Of a stretch of DNA of 64,000 nt, positions 52,341 through 62,980 are shown piece by piece; positions within the stretch are counted from its first letter, which is position 1; every line of letters begins with the position of its first letter. A program made the position numbers and the translations under genes. The DNA comes from Pelagibacterium lacus (GTDB lineage Bacteria; Pseudomonadota; Alphaproteobacteria; Rhizobiales; Devosiaceae). The DNA lies in NCBI RefSeq assembly GCF_003345525.1, contig NZ_QQNH01000001.1, forward strand, positions 186,001 through 250,000, given 5' to 3'. The notes beneath the pieces are model-generated. The model searched no databases, was not told where the DNA came from, and worked only from the letters and a program-made list of their open reading frames with translations.

Positions 52341-53993
52341 TCACATGCCCGAATAGTTGGGGCCCGAGCCGCCCTCGGGGGGCACCCAGGTGATGTTCTG
52401 GGCCGGGTCCTTGATATCGCAGGTCTTGCAGTGCACGCAGTTCTGCGCGTTGATGCGAAAGACCGACGCGCCGCCCTCCTCGACCACCTCATAGACCCCG
52501 GCGGGGCAATAGAGCGGCGCCGGCTCGCCATAGCGGGGCAGGTTGTCGCGAATCGGCAGCTCGGGGTCGGCGAGCAGCAGGTGGACGGGCTGGTCCTCGT
52601 CATGGGCGATATTGGCGCGATAGACCGATTCGGTTTTGGCGAAGGCGATTTTACCGTCAGGCTTAGGGTATTGGATCGGGGTGACCTCGGACAGCGGCTT
52701 GAGCTTGGCGAAATCGGGGGTGTGGGTGACGAAATTGCCCAGCACGGAGATTTTCGCTAGCGAGGACACCCACATATCGGCGCCCGCCAGCCCGACGCCG
52801 AGAACGGTGCCCAGCTTGCTCCACAAGGGTTTTACGGCGCGGACGGGGTAGAGGTCGTCGCGGATGCCCGAGGCCAGAACGGCTTCGTCGAGGGTTTCGA
52901 TCGCGTCATTGGCGCGGCCGGCATCGATGGCGGCGGCGATCTCGCCGGCGGCGGCCATGCCGGAGCGGATGGCGTTGTGGATGGCCTTGAGGCGCGGGAC
53001 GTTCATGAAGCCCGCCGCGCAGCCGATCAGCGCGCCGCCGGGGAAGGTCAGTCGGGGGATGGACTGCCAGCCGCCCGAGGTGAGGGCCCGCGCGCCATAG
53101 GAAAGGCAGGTGGCGCCTTGCAACAGCTCGCGGATCGCCGGATGGTGCTTGAAGCGCTGGAACTCGCCATAGGGCGAGAAGGTGGGGTTGTCGTAATCGA
53201 GATGGCTGACCAGCCCCAGATAGATGCGGTTGTCGCCGGCATGGTAGCAAAAGCCGCCCCCGCCGGTGGAATTGCTCAGCGGATAGCCCATGTAATGGGT
53301 GACCTTGCCGGGCTTGTGCCGGGCCGGGTCGATCTCCCAGATCTCCTTGATGCCGAGCCCGTATTTCTGCGGCGCGCGGCCGGCGTCGAGGCCGAATTTG
53401 GCGATGAGGCGCTTGGCCAGCGAGCCCCGCGCCCCTTCGGCGATGAGAGTATAGCGGGCGCGCAGTTCGATGCCGGGGGTGAAAGTCGGCTTGGGCGTGC
53501 CGTCACGGGCCACGCCCATGTCGCCGGTGAGGATGCCGAGGATCTCGCCCTTGTCGCCGGTGAGAAAATCGACGGCGGCGGTGCCGGGAAAGATGTCGAC
53601 GCCCAGAGCCTCAGCCTGTTCGGCCAGCCAGCGGCAGAGATCGCCCAGGGAGACGATCACCCCGCCCCGGGTCTTCATGATGGGCGGCAGCAGCAGGTTG
53701 GGGAAGGCGATGGCCCCGGTCTCGGTGAGGTAGACGAAATCGTCCTCGGTGACGTCGGGACCGACGGGGGCACCCTTTTCGCGCCAGTCGGGGATCAGCG
53801 CGTCGAGGCCGGCCGGGTCCATCACGGCTCCCGAGAGGATGTGCCCGCCGATATCGGCGGCCTTTTCCACGACCACGACCTCGAGATCGGGCGAGCGCTG
53901 CTTGAGCGCGATGGCGGCAGAGAGGCCGGCCGGGCCGGCGCCGACGATGACGACGCCGGTTTCCATAGTCTCGCGTTCGATCTCGTCGGTCAT
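52341..53993 (-). CDS. Electron transfer flavoprotein-ubiquinone oxidoreductase
   Basis: A 550-residue membrane-associated iron-sulfur flavoprotein. The FAD motif is '[20 protein letters not shown]', then '[24 protein letters not shown]' and '[13 protein letters not shown]'. The C-terminal domain binds one 4Fe-4S cluster through 'YCPAGVYEV' and '[32 protein letters not shown]'. It passes electrons from ETF (fatty acid, amino acid and D-hydroxyacid oxidation) to ubiquinone. The UDG gene is divergent. Confidence 0.96.
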   Translation of the reverse strand: MTDEIERETMETGVVIVGAGPAGLSAAIALKQRSPDLEVVVVEKAADIGGHILSGAVMDPAGLDALIPDWREKGAPVGPDVTEDDFVYLTETGAIAFPNLLLPPIMKTRGGVIVSLGDLCRWLAEQAEALGVDIFPGTAAVDFLTGDKGEILGILTGDMGVARDGTPKPTFTPGIELRARYTLIAEGARGSLAKRLIAKFGLDAGRAPQKYGLGIKEIWEIDPARHKPGKVTHYMGYPLSNSTGGGGFCYHAGDNRIYLGLVSHLDYDNPTFSPYGEFQRFKHHPAIRELLQGATCLSYGARALTSGGWQSIPRLTFPGGALIGCAAGFMNVPRLKAIHNAIRSGMAAAGEIAAAIDAGRANDAIETLDEAVLASGIRDDLYPVRAVKPLWSKLGTVLGVGLAGADMWVSSLAKISVLGNFVTHTPDFAKLKPLSEVTPIQYPKPDGKIAFAKTESVYRANIAHDEDQPVHLLLADPELPIRDNLPRYGEPAPLYCPAGVYEVVEEGGASVFRINAQNCVHCKTCDIKDPAQNITWVPPEGGSGPNYSGM

Positions 53994-54052
53994 GGCAATG
54001 TTCCCAAGTGAGGTGGAAGCCTATATCGGGGTGTGCCATAACAAGGACCGCA

Positions 54053-54865
54053 ATGGCAAATCGACAGCTAAATCGAAACGAGATGCTGGCCGTGCTCGAC
54101 TGGTATGTCGCGGCAGGGGTCGATATCGCCGTGGGCGAAGAGCCGATCGACCGCTTCGCGCAGTCGGCGACGCTGGCTGCGCCGATGCCGCGCCGGCCCC
54201 TGCCCGTCACGCCGCCGCAGGGCCAGCCGGCCCAGCCCATGGCTGCAACGGCAACGGCGCCGACCGATACCGATCCGGAAGCGGCGCGGGAGCTGGCGGC
54301 CGGCGCGACCTCGCTCGACGCGCTGCGCGCAATGCTGGAACGGTTCGACGGGTGCGGGCTCAAGCTGCGCGCCACCAATCTGGTCTTTGCCGATGGCAAT
54401 CCGGAGGCGGAGATCATGCTGGTGGGGGAAGCGCCGGGGCGCGAGGAGGACTTGCAAGGCAAGCCCTTTGTCGGCCGCTCGGGCCAATTGCTCGACCGGA
54501 TGCTCAAGGCGATCGGGCTGGACCGGACCAAGGTCTATATCGCCAATACGGTGCCCTGGCGCCCGCCGGGCAACCGCACCCCCTCCCCCGCCGAAGTGGC
54601 GGTCTGCCTGCCGTTTCTCTATCGGCAGATCGAGCTGGTGGCGCCCAAGGTGCTGGTCGCGCTGGGCGGGGCCTCGGCCTCGACGCTGTTCGAGACCGAT
54701 ACGGGGATCACCCGGCTGCGCGGGCAATGGCGGGAGCTGACGGTGGGCAATCACACCATGCGCGCCGTGGCGACGCTGCATCCGGCCTATCTGCTGCGCC
54801 AGCCGGCGGCGAAAAAGCTCGCCTGGCAGGACCTGCTCGCCATCCAGGCGGCGCTCAGGGGGTGA
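54053..54865 (+). CDS. Uracil-DNA glycosylase family 4-like, with incomplete Fe-S ligand set
   Basis: A 270-residue protein. After about 95 poorly conserved, Pro/Ala-rich residues comes the UDG fold: '[31 protein letters not shown]' (active site), '[19 protein letters not shown]' and 'TLHPAYLLR' (catalytic His region). Classical family 4 enzymes bind a 4Fe-4S cluster with four Cys; here only Cys101 and Cys185 remain, and the other two positions are Phe98 and Trp169. It removes uracil from DNA by family. AAGGACC precedes ATG; a longer start at 54008 is possible. Confidence 0.88.
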   Translation: MANRQLNRNEMLAVLDWYVAAGVDIAVGEEPIDRFAQSATLAAPMPRRPLPVTPPQGQPAQPMAATATAPTDTDPEAARELAAGATSLDALRAMLERFDGCGLKLRATNLVFADGNPEAEIMLVGEAPGREEDLQGKPFVGRSGQLLDRMLKAIGLDRTKVYIANTVPWRPPGNRTPSPAEVAVCLPFLYRQIELVAPKVLVALGGASASTLFETDTGITRLRGQWRELTVGNHTMRAVATLHPAYLLRQPAAKKLAWQDLLAIQAALRG

Positions 54866-54871
54866 GTGTGG

Positions 54872-55846
54872 TCAGGCCGGGCTCGACACCTCGCGCGCCT
54901 TGGCGCGATCGAGCCCCAGCCGATGCTCACGATAGATGATGAATATGCCCGCCGCGGTGACGATGGTGCCGCCGATCAGCATTTCGAGCGTCGGGATTTC
55001 GTGGAACACCAGAAAGCCGACCGCGATGGACAGGATCATCGAGGAATATTCGAAGGGGGCGACGGTGGTCAGCTCGGCGTGGCGGTAGCTCTCGGTGAGG
55101 AGGATCTGGGCAACGCCCCCGGCAATGCCGGCCATGGCGAGGATGAGCGCGTCCCCGAGCGAGAGCGGCGCCCAGCCGAAGGGCAGGCTGGCCAGGCCGA
55201 TCACCGTGCTGACCAGCGAGAAATAGATGACGATGGTCGAGCTGCGCTCGGTCTTGACCAGATTGCGCACGGTGAGCATCGCCGTGGCCGAGACCATGCA
55301 GGCGGCGAAGGCGGCCAGGGCGCCGACGGTCTGCGGGCCCATGGCCTCGGCGCCGCTCGTAAAGAAGGTGAGGCGCGGCCACATGATGATGATGACCCCG
55401 ATCAGCCCCACCACCACCGCGCTCCAGCGGAAGAAACGGATCTTTTCGCGCAGGAAGACGGCCGAGAAGATGACGATGAACAGGGGCGTCGCGTAGTTGA
55501 TCGTCGTCGCTTCGGGAAGCGGCAGGCGGGTGAGCCCGAAAAAGATCATGATCATGCCCGTGGTTCCGAGGCAGCCGCGGAAGATATGGGCGCCGAGCCG
55601 CTGGGTCTTGAACCCGGTGATGAGTTCGCCCCTGAAGCTCAGGAAGATCAGCACCGGCACGAGCGCGAAGGCCGAGCGGTAGAAGATCAACTGGCCCACC
55701 GGCACGCCCTCCGCCCCCTTGATGATGGCGCTCATGGCGACGAAGACGAAAACCGAGGCGATCTTGAGCACGATCCCGGTCATGACATTGGTCCGCCGGA
55801 AATAGGGGAGCTGGGAGGACGCCGGAGAGAACTTTGTGTCGGACAC
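54872..55846 (-). CDS. EamA/DMT family transporter
   Basis: A protein of about 324 residues with ten transmembrane helices in two EamA repeats ('LKIASVFVFVAMSAIIKGAEGVPVGQLIFYRSAFAL' and 'GALAAFAACMVSATAMLTVRNLVK...EYSSMILSIAVGFLVFHEIPTLEMLIGG' in pieces). Members move metabolites or drugs; no substrate is predicted. The start is uncertain: a GTG giving MSDTKFSPASSQLPYFRRTN before the first helix is chosen, with ATG at 55783 as alternative. It converges on the UDG gene with a 6-base gap. Confidence 0.85.
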   Translation of the reverse strand: MSDTKFSPASSQLPYFRRTNVMTGIVLKIASVFVFVAMSAIIKGAEGVPVGQLIFYRSAFALVPVLIFLSFRGELITGFKTQRLGAHIFRGCLGTTGMIMIFFGLTRLPLPEATTINYATPLFIVIFSAVFLREKIRFFRWSAVVVGLIGVIIIMWPRLTFFTSGAEAMGPQTVGALAAFAACMVSATAMLTVRNLVKTERSSTIVIYFSLVSTVIGLASLPFGWAPLSLGDALILAMAGIAGGVAQILLTESYRHAELTTVAPFEYSSMILSIAVGFLVFHEIPTLEMLIGGTIVTAAGIFIIYREHRLGLDRAKAREVSSPA

Positions 55847-56086
55847 GGGGGAGAGACTTCCGGAGAACGGCGGACGAACGCTGTCCGCTTGGCGGGGCTG
55901 ACCTCTATGGCTAGACCGGAACGGGGAGCCTGACAAGCCGGCCCGCCGCAATTGCGCCATGGGGAGAAACCAAAAACGATTCGATCCGTTTGCGCGGTAG
56001 GCAGGGCGTTACGAAGTCGTTAGTCTCGTGCGCTATCAAGGATGTCGATCGCGTCCGCAATCAAGAGAACCAGCCAAGGTCCCGGC

Positions 56087-57394
56087 ATGTCGCAAGTCGT
56101 GAAAATCTTCGCCCTGCTGTTCAGTTCGGCCCTCTTGATGGTGGCGGGCGGCATGCACGGGCTGATCCTGCCCGTGCGCGGCTCGGAAGAAGGGTTTTCG
56201 CTGCTCAGCCTGGGCCTGATCGGCACCGGCTGGTCGATCGGGTTCATTTCCGGCTCGATCCTCGTGCCGCATCTGGTGCGCCAGGTCGGCCATATCCGCG
56301 CCTATGCGGTGATGGCGGCGGTGGCCTGCATGACCATCCTGTTCAACCTCATCTTCATCCACGACGCGGCCTGGGTGTTCCTGCGGGTGTTCTCGGGCTT
56401 CTGCTTTGCCGGCGCGGCCATGGTGGTCGAGAGCTGGCTCAACGAGGTGTCCGACAATGAAAGCCGGGGCACCACGTTCTCGATCTATGTGTCGGTGACG
56501 CTGTTCGCCTCGACCGCCGGGCAGCTGATCATCGCGGCGACCGGGGTGGCGGGCTATCTTCCCTTCGTCCTCGCCGCCATCGCCTATATCGGCGCGGTGC
56601 TGCCCACTGCCGTCACCCGCACGCCGCAACCCGCCCCGCTGCAAAAGGTCTCGCTCGATATCGGGCTCTTGTACCGCACCTCGCCCATCGCGGTGGTCGC
56701 GGCCTTTTCGGTCGGCATGGCCAATGGCGCCTTCGGCACGCTGGCGCCGGTCTATGGCATAGAGCGCGGGTTCTCGACGGCGACGGTCGCCTATCTCATG
56801 AGCCTTGCCATCGTTGCGGGCGCCATCGCGCAAATCCCGCTGGGGCGGCTGTCGGACCGCATCGACCGGCGCAAGGTGATGATGGGCGTGGCGCTGGTGG
56901 GGGCGGTGGCGGGGCTCCTCACCATTCTCTTCAACCCCGGCGAAAACGCCCTGCTCTACGTGTTCTTCGCCGCCTATGGGCTGGCCGCCTATTCGCTCTA
57001 TGCCATAGCGGTGGCGCATGCCAACGACTTCGCGGCGGACGGCAATTTCGCCAAGGTGGCCTCGGGGATGCTGCTGGTGCTGGGATCGGGGCAGATGCTG
57101 GGCCCCATCGTCGGGTCGATGACCATGCAATGGTTCGGGCCAGTGGCGATCTTCATGGTGCCGGTGGTGTTCCATACGGCGCTGGCCGGCATGGCCTTCC
57201 TGCGCATGCGCGCCCGCCAGGCCACCCCGGTGGAGGAACGCGCGCCGTTCCGCTCCATGCCATCCGAGCCCATGACCGCCGAAACGCTCAACCTCGACCC
57301 GCGCCTCGACGAATCCGATATCGAACTGCCCGACCAGCCATCCCAATCGCAGGCGGACCAGCCGCCGGAGGACGACAAGAATGTTCCCCTATAA
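56087..57394 (+). CDS. MFS transporter
   Basis: A 435-residue major facilitator protein with twelve predicted helices. The loop between helices 2 and 3 and the repeat in the second half, 'GRLSDRIDRRKVMMGV', match the family's basic loop motif. 'SEEGFSLLSLGLIGTGWSIGFISG' and 'FSGFCFAGAAMVVESWLNE' place it near the YcaD/UMF1-like sugar-or-drug group often seen in Hyphomicrobiales. The last 45 residues are polar and acidic. The end overlaps moaB by 14 bases. Confidence 0.88.
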   Translation: MSQVVKIFALLFSSALLMVAGGMHGLILPVRGSEEGFSLLSLGLIGTGWSIGFISGSILVPHLVRQVGHIRAYAVMAAVACMTILFNLIFIHDAAWVFLRVFSGFCFAGAAMVVESWLNEVSDNESRGTTFSIYVSVTLFASTAGQLIIAATGVAGYLPFVLAAIAYIGAVLPTAVTRTPQPAPLQKVSLDIGLLYRTSPIAVVAAFSVGMANGAFGTLAPVYGIERGFSTATVAYLMSLAIVAGAIAQIPLGRLSDRIDRRKVMMGVALVGAVAGLLTILFNPGENALLYVFFAAYGLAAYSLYAIAVAHANDFAADGNFAKVASGMLLVLGSGQMLGPIVGSMTMQWFGPVAIFMVPVVFHTALAGMAFLRMRARQATPVEERAPFRSMPSEPMTAETLNLDPRLDESDIELPDQPSQSQADQPPEDDKNVPL

Positions 57395-57917
57395 GATCGA
57401 CGAATCCCATCCTTTCGTTCCGGTCACCTTCGCCATTCTCGCCGTGTCCGATACGCGGAGCCTCGAGGAGGACACCTCCGGTGCGCTGCTCAAGGAGATG
57501 ATCGAGGGGGCGGGGCACCGGGTCTATGATCGCGCCGTGGTCAAGGACGACCGGGACGCGATCGCCGGCCAGGTGAGGGCCTGGGTCGAGGAAGAGGGAA
57601 TCGACGTGGTGCTTACCACGGGAGGCACCGGATTTTCCGGCCGCGACGTGACCCCCGAGGCGATCGAGCCGATGTTCGACAAGCGGATGGACGGGTTCTC
57701 GGTGCTGTTCCACCAGTATTCGGCGACGACGATCGGAACGTCCTCGATCCAGTCGCGGGCCACGGCGGGGCTGATCGGGACCACTTTCGTCTTCTGCCTG
57801 CCCGGCTCGCGGGGGGCCTGCCGGGACGCCTGGGAAGCCATCCTCAAATACCAGTTCGACAGCCGGCACGTGCCCTGCAACTTCATCGAAGTGATGCCGC
57901 GGCTGACCGAGCGATAG
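57381..57917 (+). CDS. moaB: Molybdenum cofactor biosynthesis protein B
   Basis: A 178-residue MogA/MoaB-fold protein. 'FAILAVSDTRSLEEDTSGALLKEMI', 'VLTTGGTGFSGRDVTPEAIEPMF' (the GGTG phosphate loop) and 'FCLPGSRGACRDAWEAILKYQFDSRHVPCNFIEVMPRL' in pieces are MoaB traits. It adenylylates molybdopterin before metal insertion. It overlaps the MFS gene by 14 bases. Confidence 0.94.
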   Translation: MFPYKIDESHPFVPVTFAILAVSDTRSLEEDTSGALLKEMIEGAGHRVYDRAVVKDDRDAIAGQVRAWVEEEGIDVVLTTGGTGFSGRDVTPEAIEPMFDKRMDGFSVLFHQYSATTIGTSSIQSRATAGLIGTTFVFCLPGSRGACRDAWEAILKYQFDSRHVPCNFIEVMPRLTER

Positions 57918-57933
57918 GCCACAAGTCCTAATT

Positions 57934-57948
57934 GTTCTTGTTATGTTC
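57934..57948 (+). promoter_or_regulatory. Candidate alphaproteobacterial SOS (LexA) box
   Basis: GTTC-ttgttat-GTTC exactly matches the GTTC-N7-GTTC LexA box of Alphaproteobacteria. It lies 81 bases before the radical SAM gene, in the only intergenic space upstream of it. It is followed by CGTTCCG (57953-57959) and CGGAACG (57970-57976), a 7-bp inverted repeat of unknown role. Confidence 0.55.
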
Positions 57949-58028
57949 CATTCGTTCCGCTAGTGTCAACGGAACGGATGGGCCGCGATTCGGCTTGTCC
58001 CGGGTAACCGGAATGCAAGGAGCCGGAC

Positions 58029-59180
58029 ATGGCGCAATTGGCGATTGGGACGAAGGGCGGCGAAGCGCGGCAGCGCCTGTTCGGCACGCGCGACATGGAT
58101 CTTCTGAGCCGGCCGATCCTCGAATCGCCCAGGCTGCGCGGGCGCGGGGCGGCCAGCAATGAAAGCGGACGGTTCGAGGCGCACAGGCGCGAGATGTTCG
58201 CCGATGGCTGGGAGCCGGAGCCCGATGACGGGTTCGAAACCCGCGAGCATGTGGAACGGGCCAAGTCGATCATCACGCGCAATGTGTCGCCCGATATCGG
58301 ATTCGACCGCTCGATCAACCCCTATCGCGGCTGCGAGCACGGGTGCTCGTATTGCTTCGCGCGCCCGACCCATGCCTATCTCGGCCATTCGGCGGGGATC
58401 GATTTCGAGCGCGACATCTATATCAAGGTCAATGCCGCCGAATTGCTGCGGGCCGAGTTGGCCAACCCGCGCTATCGCCCCAAGCCGATCGCCATCGGCA
58501 CCAATACCGACCCCTATCAGCCGCTGGAGCGCAAATACAAGGTGATGCGCGCAGTGCTCAAGGTGCTGCTCGACACCAGGCACCCGGTGACCATCGTCAC
58601 CAAATCGGCGCTGATCGTGCGCGACCTCGACATCCTCACCAAGATGAGCAAGCTCGGGCTGGTTTCGGTGGGGATTTCGGTGACCTCGATGGATCACAAG
58701 CTCTCGCGCTTCATGGAGCCGCGCGCCTCGACCCCGTCGCGGCGGCTGGAAGCGATCCGGCTGCTGTCCGAATCGGGCATTCCGACCCGGATCATGGCCG
58801 CGCCGATGATCCCGGCCGTCAACGACCACGAACTCGAACGCATTCTCGACGCCGGCAAGGCGCAGGGCGCCCGGATGGCCTCGATGATCCTGCTGCGCCT
58901 GCCGGGCGAGGTGCGCGACATCTTCCGCGAGTGGCTGCTCAAGACCTATCCCGACAAGGTACGGCACGTGATGAACCTCGTGCGCGACACGCGGGGCGGG
59001 CGCGACAACGATCCCCGCTTCGGCACGCGGTTCACCGGCGAGGGGCCCTATGCGACGCTGATGCATCAGCGGTTCGAAAAGGCGATTGCCCGGCTGGGGC
59101 TGGACGAGCAGATGGTGCCGCTGCGCACCGACCTGTTCGCGCATCCCAAACCGGACTCGCCACAATTGAGCCTGTTCTGA
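58029..59180 (+). CDS. PA0069-family radical SAM protein (SplB-related)
   Basis: A 383-residue radical SAM enzyme. The cluster motif C-x3-C-x2-C is in '[27 protein letters not shown]', following '[15 protein letters not shown]', the typical lead-in of the family. '[22 protein letters not shown]' and '[14 protein letters not shown]' are shared with spore photoproduct lyase-type proteins. PA0069 members are uncharacterised. A candidate LexA box upstream suggests a link to DNA damage. rnhB follows after 46 bases. Confidence 0.9.
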   Translation: MAQLAIGTKGGEARQRLFGTRDMDLLSRPILESPRLRGRGAASNESGRFEAHRREMFADGWEPEPDDGFETREHVERAKSIITRNVSPDIGFDRSINPYRGCEHGCSYCFARPTHAYLGHSAGIDFERDIYIKVNAAELLRAELANPRYRPKPIAIGTNTDPYQPLERKYKVMRAVLKVLLDTRHPVTIVTKSALIVRDLDILTKMSKLGLVSVGISVTSMDHKLSRFMEPRASTPSRRLEAIRLLSESGIPTRIMAAPMIPAVNDHELERILDAGKAQGARMASMILLRLPGEVRDIFREWLLKTYPDKVRHVMNLVRDTRGGRDNDPRFGTRFTGEGPYATLMHQRFEKAIARLGLDEQMVPLRTDLFAHPKPDSPQLSLF

Positions 59181-59226
59181 CAATCGCGCCCTTGCCTCGC
59201 CCAAGGGGTTTGGCATTGTAGCGCCC

Positions 59227-59874
59227 ATGGTCAAACGCGATTCGAAACCGGCTGCCGCGCCAGCCCCCCTGCCCGACCTCTTTTATGAGCAAGAGGCGGT
59301 GCGAGCCGGTGCGCGGCTGGTGGCCGGCATCGACGAAGCCGGGCGCGGGCCGCTGGCCGGGCCGGTGGTGGCCGCCGCGGTGATCCTCGATCCCCGGCGC
59401 GTGCCGGCCGGGCTCAACGATTCCAAGAAGCTCACCGAGGAGCGGCGCGAGGCCCTGTTCGCCGAGATCATGGAAACGGCGCAGGTGGGGTTCTGCGCCG
59501 CGCCGGTCGAGGTGATCGACAGGCTCAACATCCTGGGCGCCACCATGTGGGCCATGTGCAAGGCGCTCGACGCCCTGCCGCTCAGGCCCGACCTGGCGCT
59601 GATCGACGGCAACCGCATCCCGGCCGAGCTCTCCTGCCCCGGGCAGTTCGTCATCGGCGGCGACGGTAAAAGCGTCTCGATCGCGGCGGCCTCGATCGTC
59701 GCCAAGGTGGTGCGGGACCGCATGTGCCGCATCATGGATTGCGGCCATCCCCATTACAGTTTCGGCCGGCACAAGGGCTATGGCACGGCGCTGCATCTGG
59801 AGGCGCTGACCGCGCACGGCCCCTCGGACCTGCACCGGATGAGCTTTGCCCCGGTGCTGGCAGCGCGCCGGTAA
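59227..59874 (+). CDS. rnhB: Ribonuclease HII
   Basis: A 215-residue enzyme removing RNA, including single ribonucleotides, from DNA. '[25 protein letters not shown]' holds the first catalytic Asp and Glu; '[10 protein letters not shown]' and '[23 protein letters not shown]' complete the active site, followed by '[18 protein letters not shown]'. Length is normal. It precedes ccrM, as in other Hyphomicrobiales. Confidence 0.96.
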   Translation: MVKRDSKPAAAPAPLPDLFYEQEAVRAGARLVAGIDEAGRGPLAGPVVAAAVILDPRRVPAGLNDSKKLTEERREALFAEIMETAQVGFCAAPVEVIDRLNILGATMWAMCKALDALPLRPDLALIDGNRIPAELSCPGQFVIGGDGKSVSIAAASIVAKVVRDRMCRIMDCGHPHYSFGRHKGYGTALHLEALTAHGPSDLHRMSFAPVLAARR

Positions 59875-59905
59875 GGGCCTGTTAACCGTAACGCTTAGCC
59901 GGGGT

Positions 59906-61095
<1,190 letters not shown>

Positions 61096-61125
61096 TTCCG
61101 ACCTCCAATCAGTCAGGCATTCCTC

Positions 61126-61156
61126 GCCCCCGGTTTTCCCACCGGGGGCGCTTTTT
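61126..61156 (+). terminator. Terminator of ccrM
   Basis: A 9-bp perfect stem (GCCCCCGGT with ACCGGGGGC) with loop TTTCCC, then GCTTTTTG. It is immediately followed by repeat family 1, copy 3. Confidence 0.88.
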
Positions 61157-61160
61157 GTTT

Positions 61161-61266
61161 AGAGCATTTCTGCGTTTCTTTGAAACGCCTTCATTGCTCT
61201 AAGTCTTTGTTTTATCGCGTTTCCGAACCGAATAAGTGGAATCCACTTATTCTGGAAACACTCTAG
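61161..61266. repeat. Repeat family 1, copy 3
   Basis: Left module: AGAGC...GCTCT enclosing GCGTTTC-TTT-GAAACGC. Right module: TTTGTTTTATCGC, then GTTTCC...GGAAAC enclosing AATAAGTGG-AAT-CCACTTATT, ending CTCTAG. Against copies 1 and 2 the inner stem has G-C changed to A-T at its base on both arms. The CTA of the end forms the mutY stop codon on the minus strand. Confidence 0.85.
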
Positions 61267-62330
61267 GATATCCCCGCCGCCGCGAGGACCTTGCGAAAGA
61301 GGCTGGGCAGGGCTTCGTTGTCGAGGCGCGTTTCGTCGGCCCACCAGCCCTCGTCGAGCGGATGATCGCCCCGCGCCATCCAGACCGAAAGCGCCAGGTG
61401 GAAATGAGTAAAGGTGTGGGTGACCGCGCCCACCGCCCGCCAATCGGCGGCGAAGGGAAAGGCGGGCTCCGCCTCGTCCTCCTGCCAGGGGCTGCCGGGA
61501 ATTTCGGTCATTTTGGCTAAGAGGCCCTTGGGCCCCCGCTGGCGCACGAACACCTTGCCCTCGGGGTGGCGGATGATGAAGGCATGGCCGTGGCGCCGGG
61601 GCTTTTCCGCCTTGGCGGGCGGGACGGGATAGGCCAGCGGATGGCCGCTGCGCGCGCCCAGGCAATCGGGTTCGAGCGGGCAGAGGAGGCAATTGGCGCG
61701 GCGCGGCGCGCAGATGGTGGCGCCCAGATCCATCATTGCCTGGGCGAAATCGCCGGCGCGGGCCGGCACCGCCGCTTGCACGGCGGCGCGGATCAGGGGC
61801 TTTTCCTCGCGCACGGCCTTTTCCAGCGCGCGGAAACGGGCCAGAACGCGGTCCACATTGCCGTCCACCACCGCGACCTGCTCGTCATGGCAAATGGCGG
61901 CGATAGCGGCGCTGGTGTAATCGCCGATGCCGGGAAGATCGCGCAATTGCGCCGCGCTGGTGGGGAAGACCCCGTCGAAGCGCTCGACCACGGCGCGGGC
62001 GCAGGCATGCAGGTTCCGCGCCCGGGCGTAATAGCCCAGCCCGGCCCATTGGACGAGGACGTCGTCGAGGGGAGCCGCCGCCAGATCGCGGACCGTGGGC
62101 CACAGGGTGGTGAAGGCGGCGAAATATTTGCGCACGGCGGCGATGGTGGTCTGCTGCAGCATGATTTCGCTCAGCCAGACGCGATAGGGATCGGGCCGCG
62201 CCCCGCGCGCCCGATCGGCCGGCGCCACCCGCCAAGGCAGGTCGCGGGCATGCCGGTCATACCAGGCGAGGACCGCCCGGGAATCGATTGTCGGAGCAAG
62301 GGTGTGTTGCGAGGGGGCGGATTGGGCCAT
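61263..62330 (-). CDS. mutY: A/G-specific adenine DNA glycosylase
   Basis: A 355-residue repair enzyme that removes adenine paired with 8-oxoguanine. It reads 'RVWLSEIMLQQTTIAAVRKYFAAF', the helix-hairpin-helix 'LRDLPGIGDYTSAAIAAI' with 'VDGNVDRVLARFRAL' (catalytic Asp), and the cluster loop C-x6-C-x2-C-x5-C in 'CAPRRANCLLCPLEPDC'. The C-terminal third is the Nudix-like domain. The stop codon (TAG) lies within the repeat. The start MAQSAPS is divergent from the DUF721 gene. Confidence 0.95.
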   Translation of the reverse strand: MAQSAPSQHTLAPTIDSRAVLAWYDRHARDLPWRVAPADRARGARPDPYRVWLSEIMLQQTTIAAVRKYFAAFTTLWPTVRDLAAAPLDDVLVQWAGLGYYARARNLHACARAVVERFDGVFPTSAAQLRDLPGIGDYTSAAIAAICHDEQVAVVDGNVDRVLARFRALEKAVREEKPLIRAAVQAAVPARAGDFAQAMMDLGATICAPRRANCLLCPLEPDCLGARSGHPLAYPVPPAKAEKPRRHGHAFIIRHPEGKVFVRQRGPKGLLAKMTEIPGSPWQEDEAEPAFPFAADWRAVGAVTHTFTHFHLALSVWMARGDHPLDEGWWADETRLDNEALPSLFRKVLAAAGIS

Positions 62331-62368
62331 AATGGAGGTGGTAAGGCTCACACGATGACGGCGCAAGC

Positions 62369-62866
62369 ATGACCAGGAAATCTCCCCCGCCGAAACGGAA
62401 GAACCGGGCGATCCAGCTCGGCGACGTGGTCGACGGCATGCTCGACCCGGTGCTGCGCCGGCGGGGCTTCGCCGGGCGGGAGATCATCGCCAACTGGCAG
62501 GTCATCGCCCCATCCCCCTGGAACGCGGCGACCATGCCCGACAAGATGGTCTGGCCGCGCAAGGGCCGGCCCGATCCCGAGGGCGCGGTGCTCTATCTGC
62601 GCTGCATCGAAAGCTACAAGGTGATGCTCGCCCATGACGCGCCGCAGATCGTGGGGGCCATCAACCGCTATTTCGGCTATCATCTGGTGCGCTCGGTGAG
62701 GCTATCGCTCAATCCGCTGTCCCTGCCCGCCGCCGCCTCAGCATCGAAGCCGGCGCCGAGCCGGGTGGCCCTGGCTCGGATCGAGAAGGAAACCGCTAGC
62801 GTTTCCAATCCGGAACTGCGCGCGGCGCTCGACAGGCTGGGGCGCGGCGTCCTGGGCAAAGGATGA
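62369..62866 (+). CDS. DUF721 protein (DciA-like)
   Basis: A 165-residue basic protein. 'LGDVVDGMLDPVLRRRGFAGREIIANWQVIA' and 'GAVLYLRCIESYKVMLAHDAPQIVGAINRYFGYHLVRSVRL' in pieces match DUF721, the DciA family that loads replicative helicase in bacteria without DnaC. The basic C-terminal part is not conserved. Role as loader is known for DciA, inferred here. It is divergent from mutY and followed by the DsbA-like gene. Confidence 0.82.
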   Translation: MTRKSPPPKRKNRAIQLGDVVDGMLDPVLRRRGFAGREIIANWQVIAPSPWNAATMPDKMVWPRKGRPDPEGAVLYLRCIESYKVMLAHDAPQIVGAINRYFGYHLVRSVRLSLNPLSLPAAASASKPAPSRVALARIEKETASVSNPELRAALDRLGRGVLGKG

Positions 62867-62980
62867 CGGTCCCGTCACGGACTCACCGGCATGTGAACGC
62901 CCTGCCCCCTTGCCGCCTTGAAGCTGACGTGTAGTGTGCGCGCACTTTATTGGATTTTTCGATCAGGAGTTAGAACTGTC

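Noticed and set aside
54053-54340. Frameshift or fusion at the variable N-terminus of the UDG gene
   Set aside because: The Pro/Ala-rich N-terminal part stays in frame with normal codon use, and a variable N-terminus is usual for this group.
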